Below, piece by piece: positions 8,617 through 17,400 of a stretch of 45,038 bases of DNA. How positions within the stretch are numbered: the stretch's first letter is position 1; each line of letters starts with the position of its first letter. Source of the DNA: Verrucomicrobiaceae bacterium. GTDB lineage: Bacteria > Verrucomicrobiota > Verrucomicrobiia > Verrucomicrobiales > Verrucomicrobiaceae. Both the position numbers and the translations under genes were made by a program. Under the pieces are notes generated by a model. It had not been told where the DNA came from. It worked only from the letters and a program-made list of their open reading frames with translations, and made no database searches. The stretch is from the NCBI GenBank assembly GCA_016795485.1, contig JAEUHM010000013.1, positions 1-45,038 of the forward strand, given 5' to 3'.

Positions 8617-9711
8617 TCAGTTTGGCTTGATGCGTGAGGGGGAAATCCATTCGTCATAGCGAGAGTTGCGTCCGTCATAGCGGCACTCGTGCATGTTTTG
8701 GAAGCGCTCCAGCACTGTGCCAGGCACCCATCTACCTTCTCCATTTTTGATGAGCACTCTGGTGCCTGGTTTGTAGATGGCGTATTCGAGCGCTTTGACA
8801 TCATCCCAAGTCATCCATGAGTATTTAGCATACCGACTTTTGTCGGTGAAGTGGACTCGTATCTGATCCCCTTTCGTGTCAACAATCTCGGCTTTATACC
8901 AACTGTTTCCGTCACGTGCGAGCAGTCGTTTCCCAATGTTCTTGTTAGCTGGTCGCCTCACTTTTGACAGGGCCAGATCCCAGGGGAATGAGCCAGTGGT
9001 GACGTGCAGGGGCTTGCCTTCTGCAACAAAGGCCATGTAGTATTCTGCAAAGATGCACAACTCCTGGAAGCTGATACTGCGATCCTCATCGAAGTCCATG
9101 GCTACATCACCGGACCAAGCGCGCCGCAATAAATCCGTGAAGCGCCAGCCGCTGTAGCCCACGTTGCATGAGCCAGTGGTGCTGAGTGCTCCGTAGGAGA
9201 TGTCTATGGTTCCACTTTCACCACGCGATTTGGCCAGATCCACCATGCCGCCGGAGAAACAGCAGTCAGAGAAGAGCATGACCTGCTTACCTTTGAACTT
9301 TGACTCGATACTCTTCACGAACCAATCAATGCTGATCGACCCATCAAACGCAGAATAAGTATGTGTGCCGGTTTTTGGATCGTAGCCACCGTGACTGCTG
9401 TAATAGAAAATCAGCATCTCATCCTCCTGGCTCAGACCAAGAAAGTAAGGCACTACTTTGGTGATGGTGTTTTTGGTTGCCCTTGAGTCCTTGAGATAGA
9501 GCATGTTGTCCAAAGGCACGCCCAAGCTTAAGAACTGCCCGACGAGCGGATCATCCAAACGATCCGAAGTGGAGAAAGATGTGTTGCCCGGTGTTTCACC
9601 CGCAAAGGCGGCGAGACTGATGACGATGACTCGTGTTTTGGCAGGACTCCAATCCACAGCGCTAGCTGACTGGCCGATCAACAAACAGAGGACAAGTGCA
9701 GCGTACTTCAT
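8617..9711 (-). CDS. Secreted caspase-fold peptidase (C14-like) with EF-hand-like loop and two Tudor-like domains
   Basis: The 364-residue protein has a signal peptide (1-18). Residues ~25-235 form a caspase/metacaspase-type domain: the catalytic His is H107 in the YYSSHGG motif, and the Cys is C151 in SDCCFSGG, matching the D-x-C-x-S-G motif of clan CD peptidases. An EF-hand-like 12-residue loop (D206, D208, D210, S212, E217) lies in the p10 part; bacterial and plant metacaspases often need calcium. The C-terminus has two similar modules of ~50 residues (258-308 and 313-363), each with a G-x-R/K-V/L start, a W-x-x/P-x/G-x-V/I strand and a D-x-x-x-Y-D-E-W-I/V ending in the second. They resemble Tudor-knot or agenet domains. 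The gene overlaps the upstream one by four bases (ATGA at 9708-9711, minus strand). Substrate unknown. Confidence 0.87.
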   Translation of the reverse strand: MKYAALVLCLLIGQSASAVDWSPAKTRVIVISLAAFAGETPGNTSFSTSDRLDDPLVGQFLSLGVPLDNMLYLKDSRATKNTITKVVPYFLGLSQEDEMLIFYYSSHGGYDPKTGTHTYSAFDGSISIDWFVKSIESKFKGKQVMLFSDCCFSGGMVDLAKSRGESGTIDISYGALSTTGSCNVGYSGWRFTDLLRRAWSGDVAMDFDEDRSISFQELCIFAEYYMAFVAEGKPLHVTTGSFPWDLALSKVRRPANKNIGKRLLARDGNSWYKAEIVDTKGDQIRVHFTDKSRYAKYSWMTWDDVKALEYAIYKPGTRVLIKNGEGRWVPGTVLERFQNMHECRYDGRNSRYDEWISPSRIKPN

Positions 9712-10235
9712 TGTGCCTGATACTTGTATGAAGCGAGAGACTGAAAAGTCGGCAGTTTGATCGAGCGTTTTACGCGGATTATGGCCTCTAATGGGGTCAT
9801 CACGAGCTCGGCAAGCCCCCGATTGGGAGAACGAATCGCATCACGAACTGCACCACAGACTGCGCCACGCTCGGTGTTGTCGCCACGGCTGGCATAAGAT
9901 GCCCACTTCACGTTATTGTTCAAATCGGTGAGCCGCAGAGCAGCAGATCTATAATGCGGATACTCTTTACTCGTAAACTGAGCACACGAAAACCTTTGTC
10001 CCTCTGTGACGTCTGCGTGCAGCAGAAGACTGGCAACTGTCCTCTCTTGGACCGGCACATATCCTTGTCGGCGAATCAGTTTCGCCACTTCTGTTGCCGC
10101 ATCACTGTGATTGCACACGATCAGGACGTGATTGACAGCGTTGCTTGGTGAGATACGGGCGGCACAACTTGCTGTCAGCAGTGATGTGCTAAACATAAGT
10201 ATGCGCCAACAGGCACCTGGGGAGAGAGAAAACAT
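9708..10235 (-). CDS. Secreted protein of unknown function upstream of the caspase gene
   Basis: The frame is open from a TTG at 10319, but the first ATG (10235) gives a 175-residue protein with a plausible hydrophobic N-terminus, and an ATG at 10196 is also possible. A Ser-Cys-Ala-Ala segment at the end of the hydrophobic stretch could be a weak lipobox, so the protein may be a lipoprotein. The domain that follows begins with a strand ending in VCNHSD and helix AATEVAKLIRRQG, like a Rossmann-type or caspase-like fold edge, but no catalytic pair is visible. Its stop overlaps the start of the caspase-like gene, so production is coupled and the two proteins may act together. Confidence 0.65.
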   Translation of the reverse strand: MFSLSPGACWRILMFSTSLLTASCAARISPSNAVNHVLIVCNHSDAATEVAKLIRRQGYVPVQERTVASLLLHADVTEGQRFSCAQFTSKEYPHYRSAALRLTDLNNNVKWASYASRGDNTERGAVCGAVRDAIRSPNRGLAELVMTPLEAIIRVKRSIKLPTFQSLASYKYQAQ

Positions 10236-10339
10236 TGGGAGAGTGAATCTGCTCGACAAGCAGATAAATGTCAGGCTATGAAGTCTGACGGAGAAAGGCA
10301 AGCAACATATTCTCCGCAATCACGAGCTGATTTGACGCA

Positions 10340-10753
10340 ATGTATTCCCCAATCCACCTTGTATTTTATCTGCTGACTTTGTTATTGCCCGCAGATGTAA
10401 CGGAGTTCACTGTCACCGCAAAACATGGTGACCAGAAGCTACAGGCCACGTGGACGAAGACTGACAAAGGTTGGCGTGGCAAAACCGAGAGTGGCGATGA
10501 TATGGGGTTGTGGTCTGTACCATCGCCATTGACAGTGCTTACCATCAATCCAGACGGCACATCATCCAACACCAGCTTCAAAGGATTGCTTGTGACTAAA
10601 GATGTCGGCGGTGACAAGCCAAAAAGCTTTATCATGGCGGGTGATCCTGTCGAAGTCGTGCGGAAGGACGGCTCTATATCCTTCAAGGTGCCAGATTATG
10701 ACCACGCGCTTGTAGCAACATTCACCACCAAGAAATCAGGGCCAAATCCTTGA
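10340..10753 (+). CDS. Small secreted protein of unknown function
   Basis: The 137-residue product has an N-terminal hydrophobic stretch (residues 5-18), probably cleaved, then a beta-rich domain with W-x-K-x-x-x-G-W and several Thr/Lys strands. There are no cysteines. It is transcribed away from the caspase-containing series; the gap is about 100 bases and could hold promoters for both. It converges with the cytochrome/WD40 gene, 26 bases apart. No family was recognised. Confidence 0.65.
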   Translation: MYSPIHLVFYLLTLLLPADVTEFTVTAKHGDQKLQATWTKTDKGWRGKTESGDDMGLWSVPSPLTVLTINPDGTSSNTSFKGLLVTKDVGGDKPKSFIMAGDPVEVVRKDGSISFKVPDYDHALVATFTTKKSGPNP

Positions 10754-10779
10754 CTCAAGTTACTCGGCTCATCTGCAGT

Positions 10780-13700
10780 TCACTTCTGAACCACGGCTGA
10801 TGGCTTGCGGATTTTGAGCAGGACGGGGTAGCTTGTTTCGAGGCCCTCACTTGTTTGTTCGTTTCGGGTGGAAGCCACTGCGGCGTGGATGAGACGGTCT
10901 TGTTCAGGCACCCACTTGGCGGCGGTGAGGAAGATCTCGCGGATGTCTTCTCCCTCACGTACTTGCACTCCGTTGAGGCCAATGTTGTCGACGATGACTC
11001 CGAACGGCAGATTGTGGATATCGAAGTTGAGTAGACCTTTGTCCATAAAGCGATCAACGCGGATAAACGCGGCAACGGATTGCCCAGGAGAAAGCGTGAT
11101 TTCAAGTGGAGTAGAACTGGCGCGCTTCACAGGTTGATCTTGCACACTGGGCTCAAGGTTGGCGATAAATCGTGGTTTAGGTCCGATCTTTGGCGTCCCG
11201 AACCCAGTGATAGCTTGTTCGATTTTTCTCCCTTCAACTATCGCAGTGGCGATGACTCGCATTTTGCTGAAGTCTGTAGTTTCTGGTGCTGATTCACTCA
11301 CCGATAAAGATCCAGTAGCCAGGACATGTCCCGCTTGAATAACAACTGGGCTTGAGACATGCCAACCCTGGGGCACGTCGCTAACCGTGACTGTAATAGC
11401 TCCTTCAAAGCCATCCAGACGCTCTGCCCGCAATGAAACCCCCTTATTTCCGCCCCTACCGATGGTGTCATTCATTCCGAGCAACTGCATTTTGAATGAA
11501 GGGACAGGTTTCCGAGCAATAAGGCGATACGCGAACCTATCACCACTCCAGCCGCGAGAGTCGGTCACCCGGATGACGTAGTGTCCATCGACTGGAGCCG
11601 TAAACGTTAGTTTGGAATCTCTGCCGAGCTTCCTCTGGCCGTCGTCGTCATTTGCGCACGGGATAGAGAATACAGGAAGTCCATTCGGAACGGGTTGTTC
11701 GCCCGGCGTGAGTGGTTGGACGATGTAGGCTGGTTCCTCGAGTGCGTGGCCGGTGGCCGTCGTATCGAACCATGCGATGCGCTTGCCGCCGTTATTGTAA
11801 AAGAGAAAGCCAGCGTCTGGGCCACGGGGATTGCGGAAGATGCGCATCACGTCGCCATTGAAGTAGACGTAGTCATTCAGGTCCATTTCTGTCCAGAACT
11901 CCAGACGGATGTCTGGATTGTTGGCGTCCACACTTCGGAAGTTGTTCCATGTATCACGCATCGCACGGAGCCGGACACGTTCTACAGGCTGACCGGTGGC
12001 CGTCAGGACCTCAATCTTGGTGTCAGTAGGGGCGTTGTGCACTGCCGCAGCAGTCTCGATGATCCATTGTTCGTTTTTCTTGGCGCTGAACTTGAAGTGG
12101 TCTGCATCCGAGGTGGCGGTTGTGTTGTAAAGACGGCCATTCATGACGCCAGGGACAGTGAATGATGGTGCGGTGGCTAGATCGTCATTGGGTTCCGCCT
12201 CGATGGCTTCTGTCATCGTGCTGATTGGAATGGTCAGCGGGTATCGCGAGCGCAAGGTTTTGATTTCACTCGGAACATTTCCATCGGTGACCTGCATCGT
12301 GCTGCTTGGCAGATTGACGCCGATCAAGTTCACCGTCGTTGTTTTTCCAGCAGGCACCGCCAATGGCCACCACCCCGTGATGTAGGGGAGTAGACCGACT
12401 GTGAGACGGTAGTGGTGACTTGGCGAGCCATCCAATGTTGTCTCACTCACTCTCGCTGTGTAGATGCCGCTCTTGGGTGCTTTGAATGCGATGAAAGGAT
12501 CGGTGCCGCTGTCGAGTCCGCGACTGAATGCGAGGCGTGATCCTGACGCATCGAAGACTTCAAGCTGAATCGTTTCTGCTTTAGAGCCGATAGAGCGCGC
12601 CGCGACGTCTAGGACAATCGTTTCACCAGCTTTCGCGTCGAATGGGTAGTTGTCACGTTGTCCCACGTCCCGCAGCACTCCAAAAAAGTTGGTGCCTGAT
12701 TGAATAGGCGCTTCAGGTGGCGCGTTCGACTGAGGAATGTTGTCCCCAAGAAGTGGCAGACCCGCAATTGAGTACACTCCGCGTGGAAGCTCAGCGGGAG
12801 TGTCTATTTGAATGACCATCGTTGGTCCGCCGCTAACGATTTTCGCCGTGATGCGAGCGTCACTGGTTTTGATCGCCTTCAAACTCTGTAAGTTCTTGCC
12901 AGCGAGGGTGAGACGAGTGGATCTGCAGATTTGAAAGCCACGCGGAGAGATATTGGTGACCTCGGCGGCAGCTTTTGCCTTTGGTTTTGCCATTGGTTTC
13001 GGCGGGGAAGAGATGAGTTGTTCTGCTATTGCTTTGCCCAAGGTATGAAGGGCGCTACTTCCGTCCTGACGGGCAGTGGCGAGACGATCACTCGCGATCC
13101 AGGCGATCGCTCCGGCCCAGTCTGGCTGTTTCTCGAAGATTGACTTTTCGCTGAAAGTGCTGGCGTCCCAGAGCTTGATCGTCTTGTCCGAAGCAGAAGA
13201 GGCCAGCAGTTTACCATCCTTAGAAAAGGAGAGTGCTAGGACGGCTCCTTCGTGGGCGAACTGGGTCGCTTGAATTGGGTTTGAGCCCTCTGTGGCTGTG
13301 GGACTAACTTCCCAAATGCGGATGCGATTGTCAGCACCTCCGGCGATCACTTTTTTGCCGTCCGGTGTGAAAGCCACTGCAAATTGTTCCTTGGTTGGTT
13401 GCGAGAAGGTGTCAAGACGACTGCCCTTGGTTGTGTCCCAAAGTTTGATCGTGCGGTCTGCACTGGCGCTGGCGAGAACTTTACTATCGGGGCGAAAGCT
13501 AAGGCCATTTACGCTACCGTTGTGCCCCTTCAGTGTGGTCACTTCCTTTCCAGAGGCGGTGTCCCAGAGTTTAATCAGCTGATCATATCCGCCAGTGGCG
13601 AGGCGCGTTCCATCCGCAGACAGCGCCACGGCATGAAGGGCATCCCGATGGCCAGTAAACTCACGAACGATCGTTTTGTCTGCGACATGGAGCTGATATG

Positions 13701-14316
13701 CCGTACCGGTGATGCCCGCCTCTCCAGCTGCTACGTAAAGCTGTGCTCCGTCTTGGCTGAAGACCAGAGACGAGGCCTTTCCAGCAATGCCAGTGATCAT
13801 TCCCTTGGACTGACGCAGTTTGAGGTCCACCAACTCCACGCTGCCGTAACGGCCGATAGCGGCGACTGCGCTATCAGGGGAGGTGGCGATAGAATAAATC
13901 GGCTTCGTGTTAGACTTAGCGGTTACTTTTGGCAACAGCAGTGCTTTGGGTGTCGAATCGGAAGGCCCTTTGGCACCTTCTGTGATCCATTGTTTGACCA
14001 GCGCGGTCTGCTGAGGCGAGAGGTGGGCGCGCTTGCCTGGCGGCATAAACTGGTTTTTGCCAATTTTACCGCTTTTGCCTTCGAGAAACTTCACCAAGAG
14101 GGACTCATCTGCCTTGCCCGGCTCGAAGGACTGGCCCGCATCACCACCTTTTTGCAAGGCGGCAAAGTTTTCTAACGAGAGACCACCATCGGCATCGCCT
14201 GAGCCATGGCAGTCTGTGCAGTGCTCGTCCCACAGAGGCTGGATTTGCTTCTGGTAGTCGACAGCGCCTGAGAGGGTGCTGGCTGAGAATGCGATGAGAG
14301 GCAGGAGGATGCGCAT
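10780..14316 (-). CDS. Secreted cytochrome c / WD40-repeat / PPC-domain protein
   Basis: The ATG at 14316 is chosen because it directly precedes a good signal peptide; a TTG at 14334 is the only longer option. The product has 1178 residues. Residues ~20-105 are a planctomycete-type cytochrome c domain with heme motif C33-x-x-C36-H37 and a likely distal Met91 in an MPPG motif. Residues ~130-440 contain about six WD40 blades (GH...LASASADRTIKLWD-type repeats), which should form a beta-propeller. Residues ~450-800 look like IPT and pre-peptidase C-terminal (PPC) beta-sandwich domains, and further beta domains follow. Such proteins are common and often multiplied in Planctomycetes and Verrucomicrobia; the redox partner is generally unknown. 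A terminator-like hairpin separates it from the giant lectin gene upstream. Confidence 0.88.
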   Translation of the reverse strand: MRILLPLIAFSASTLSGAVDYQKQIQPLWDEHCTDCHGSGDADGGLSLENFAALQKGGDAGQSFEPGKADESLLVKFLEGKSGKIGKNQFMPPGKRAHLSPQQTALVKQWITEGAKGPSDSTPKALLLPKVTAKSNTKPIYSIATSPDSAVAAIGRYGSVELVDLKLRQSKGMITGIAGKASSLVFSQDGAQLYVAAGEAGITGTAYQLHVADKTIVREFTGHRDALHAVALSADGTRLATGGYDQLIKLWDTASGKEVTTLKGHNGSVNGLSFRPDSKVLASASADRTIKLWDTTKGSRLDTFSQPTKEQFAVAFTPDGKKVIAGGADNRIRIWEVSPTATEGSNPIQATQFAHEGAVLALSFSKDGKLLASSASDKTIKLWDASTFSEKSIFEKQPDWAGAIAWIASDRLATARQDGSSALHTLGKAIAEQLISSPPKPMAKPKAKAAAEVTNISPRGFQICRSTRLTLAGKNLQSLKAIKTSDARITAKIVSGGPTMVIQIDTPAELPRGVYSIAGLPLLGDNIPQSNAPPEAPIQSGTNFFGVLRDVGQRDNYPFDAKAGETIVLDVAARSIGSKAETIQLEVFDASGSRLAFSRGLDSGTDPFIAFKAPKSGIYTARVSETTLDGSPSHHYRLTVGLLPYITGWWPLAVPAGKTTTVNLIGVNLPSSTMQVTDGNVPSEIKTLRSRYPLTIPISTMTEAIEAEPNDDLATAPSFTVPGVMNGRLYNTTATSDADHFKFSAKKNEQWIIETAAAVHNAPTDTKIEVLTATGQPVERVRLRAMRDTWNNFRSVDANNPDIRLEFWTEMDLNDYVYFNGDVMRIFRNPRGPDAGFLFYNNGGKRIAWFDTTATGHALEEPAYIVQPLTPGEQPVPNGLPVFSIPCANDDDGQRKLGRDSKLTFTAPVDGHYVIRVTDSRGWSGDRFAYRLIARKPVPSFKMQLLGMNDTIGRGGNKGVSLRAERLDGFEGAITVTVSDVPQGWHVSSPVVIQAGHVLATGSLSVSESAPETTDFSKMRVIATAIVEGRKIEQAITGFGTPKIGPKPRFIANLEPSVQDQPVKRASSTPLEITLSPGQSVAAFIRVDRFMDKGLLNFDIHNLPFGVIVDNIGLNGVQVREGEDIREIFLTAAKWVPEQDRLIHAAVASTRNEQTSEGLETSYPVLLKIRKPSAVVQK

Positions 14317-14407
14317 ACGAAAAGATACGCTCAACGATACACTTCCGCCCAGCGGTTATTGCGCCCCAGAGCATGGGATTTTCGGCCATGAGGGCCCAAA
14401 ACGCAAA

Positions 14408-14435
14408 CAGGCCGCCCAGTTCACTAGACGGCCTG
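14408..14435 (-). terminator. Rho-independent-type terminator of the giant lectin gene
   Basis: A perfect 7-bp inverted repeat (CAGGCCG at 14408-14414 and its complement at 14429-14435) lies 22 bases beyond the stop of the minus-strand gene ending at 14457. On the minus strand the stem is followed by TTTGCGTTTT, a T-rich tail. It should end transcription before the cytochrome/WD40 gene. The 14-base loop is larger than usual. Confidence 0.55.
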
Positions 14436-14456
14436 TGGGTGACAACAACCCGCCCA

Positions 14457-17400
14457 TCAAGGCAGGCGAATGATAACAATCGATTCCGTTTTATCGCTAA
14501 AGTAGAGGCGTGCAACCAAAGCGCCGTTGCCGTTGTAGCTGCGGGCTTGGCCGGGGCTGCCGGGGACAATACCGAGGAGCGTGAAAGCGGAGACACGCTT
14601 GCCGGTTACTGCGTCTCCTTCACGGAGGACAAGCTGCGATTTTCCAGCACTGTTCACAGCCCAGAGGCCGGTGTCGTTTGCCGTTGTGACGCCTCCAGGA
14701 CCAGGGCTTGTTTTGCCGATTTTGCTGGCGAGTGCAGCCGTGAATACTGGCCCGCTGGCCCCTCCTGGAAGCGCAAGGGAACTGAATGTCTGAAAGACAC
14801 CTCCATTGCAACCCGGAGCCTCTTCTCCGGTGCGGGCGAGGACGACAGGAGTGCCGCCAGACACCGCACACGCAATTGCTGTCGAGCGAGCTGTATTCGC
14901 TGCGGTGATGGCTCCAGACCAAGCGATCATCCCAGAGTCGCTGGCTACTGGATCGGCAAATGAAGTCCAGCTCATGCCGGTGTCACCAGCGAGGTCGCCT
15001 TTGCGCGCAGGCATTTCCCACTTTCCAGCAATGTTCGCCACAATACCTGTATTGTTGGCAGAGGTGATGCCGCTGCCTTTGGGCATGGAGAATGTCTGAT
15101 GGAATGCCATACAACCTTTAGCCGTCATCACGGGGACACCTTGTGCCTTGGAAGTAAAGCCGGACATGAGCTGGAAGCCAGATTGCGCCACTGCGTTGAA
15201 TCGCGGGCTATCGCTTAACTCGTCGAGCTGATAGGTGATGACTGTTTTGTCGGTACAGACGACACGCACGGCTGTGTAGCCGCGCGCTGTGTGGTGACGA
15301 CCATGCCCAGGGCTGCCTGCTACGGCACCTAGCATTTGAAAGCTGCCAACGCGTTTGTTGGTGCCACCAGCACAGGTGACGGACTGACCTTCACGAAGTA
15401 GCTGACTGATGCCCTCCCCAGCAGACCAGCGGTAGGTGGCCACATCGCTGTCTTTTGTGGCGCTGCCTCCAAGGATCGCGGTGAACAGAATCTCATCTTC
15501 CACCAGTGACAGGGACTGGAAGGTCTTGAACACAGTGCCGGGAGCTGCGGTGTCGCCCGCCCGTGCCACTAGGGTGAGTTTGCCACCGACGTTCGTCCAG
15601 ATACCGGTGTTCGTGGTAGTGGCGAGCGCGGATGATCCGTCTGGGGCCTTTATGCGGGCGACAAACGCGATGTAGGGCTTCACTCCAGAGCCGAGATTGA
15701 GGCAGGGATCATAAAGTTTAGCGAACAGATCGTTTGATGTGCCAGGCGCTTGGTCGCCTTCCGAGACAACAAGCTCAGGTGGGCTCCCGGCAAAGATTCC
15801 TGCCACCGTTGAGGTTCCTGAAGTGTAGTTTCCAATGAATGCCAAATGCTCTTGATCGTTAATGGCTGGGACACCGAACTTTGTAAAAGAGGTTCCACTT
15901 GGCGCCCCCATGGCTGAGGCGCTGTTATTTGAGGAGGCGATGCTCACGATCTGAGCTTCCCCCGGCACGGGGTTTGGTGTCTTTACGGCGACATCAATGG
16001 AGGTGGTGGTGACGTTTTTACGGGCATCATATGCTGAGATGGTCACAGTAGTTATACCAGAGACCGCGATACTACCAGCTGGCGGCTGTTGGATGATGCG
16101 AGTTACAGCGACATTGTCTGAGAACGATGCGCTGCTCATGTAGTCTGGGATCAAGTCGCCATTGGTTAGCGTGAGCGGGCTGAATCCGCCTCCGGGTGAC
16201 TTGATTGTCGGTGGTGTGCGGTCAACAACAGTCAAATGGAAGCCGAGCACCGAGGTTTCTCCACTAGAGGTCGTGAGCGTCAGGGTGATGTCGTGCACTC
16301 CGGCTGGCAATTTCGTCCCAGGAGCTGGACTTTGACTGACAATGGTGCCATTGCCCGCACTGTGTGTGGCTTGGGCTCTGTAGTCTGGGACTGTTCCATA
16401 GGCGGTAGTGTCCGTGTCCACAGAGATTGGGTTGAAGTTGCCATTGAAGTCAAATGCTCCTGGATCGCCGCCAAGGTGCGTCACCACGATGGTGCCCGCA
16501 TTGCTCACTGAGCGGCGCTTCAAGCTGAACTCCAACCCACTTATTGCCGTGGTAGAGAAGTCGATGTCGATCCACTTTCCCGCCTGTGTCGTGCCTTCTG
16601 GAGGTGCGCCATTCTCGACGGCCATGTTGCCATTCGAGAACTCGGGCGGGTGGGAATAAGTGAAGAAACTTGCGTTCCAAGGCACAGTGATTTTCACACC
16701 TGCGGCAGTCCAATAACTGAAGTTTAGCACTTGTTCGTTAAGTTCTGCATCTTCCAAACGAAAATGGATGCCCTGAATGGCGCGTGGATTGCCCGTGCCC
16801 ACATCGTAAAAGCGGAACTGTACCAGTGAAGGCTCGCTGCCGGACGATGCGCCTTCTACCCACCAAGAATCTTCTCCAAGCACATGGATCATGCCATTTC
16901 TTGAGAGGCCTGCGGTGGTGAGATGCACGTCGAAGTTCCGATTGCTTGCATCACTGAACACCACGGAAGGATTCGTCGTGTTTGGAATCACCGTTGCGTC
17001 CAGAACTCCCATCGTGGCATCTGAGCCAGCCGGTCCCCAACGCAAAAGTGTAGTGCGGAACGAAACGATGTTACCTCTCACGTTCAGCCCCGTGGAGTAT
17101 CGCACTTTGGCTCTAAAATAGTACACAGTGCTGGGGTCGAGACTGTTTGCTGATGTCCTTAGCGTGGTGGTGCCTGTGCCTGACCCCACTGATGTGCCGC
17201 CTGTCGTACTGCAGGATGCTAGTGTGGCATCGGTGCCGTAGTCGAATAACAGCGTTCCTGTCCGTGTGCTCAGGGGGATCTGCGCTCCTAGAGATGCGGA
17301 GGTCGGGCGGATATCGTTCGCCGCAAGAGTCGTGACCCCCGTATCTAATCCAGGCCAGCCGAACTGCCCGTCCTCAAGATCCACGCCGTTGGCAATGCCA

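Noticed and set aside
8193..8804. The 203-codon version of the small secreted-protein gene
   Set aside because: The N-terminal extension overlaps the caspase gene by 188 bases and hides the signal peptide; the ATG at 8585 explains the product better.
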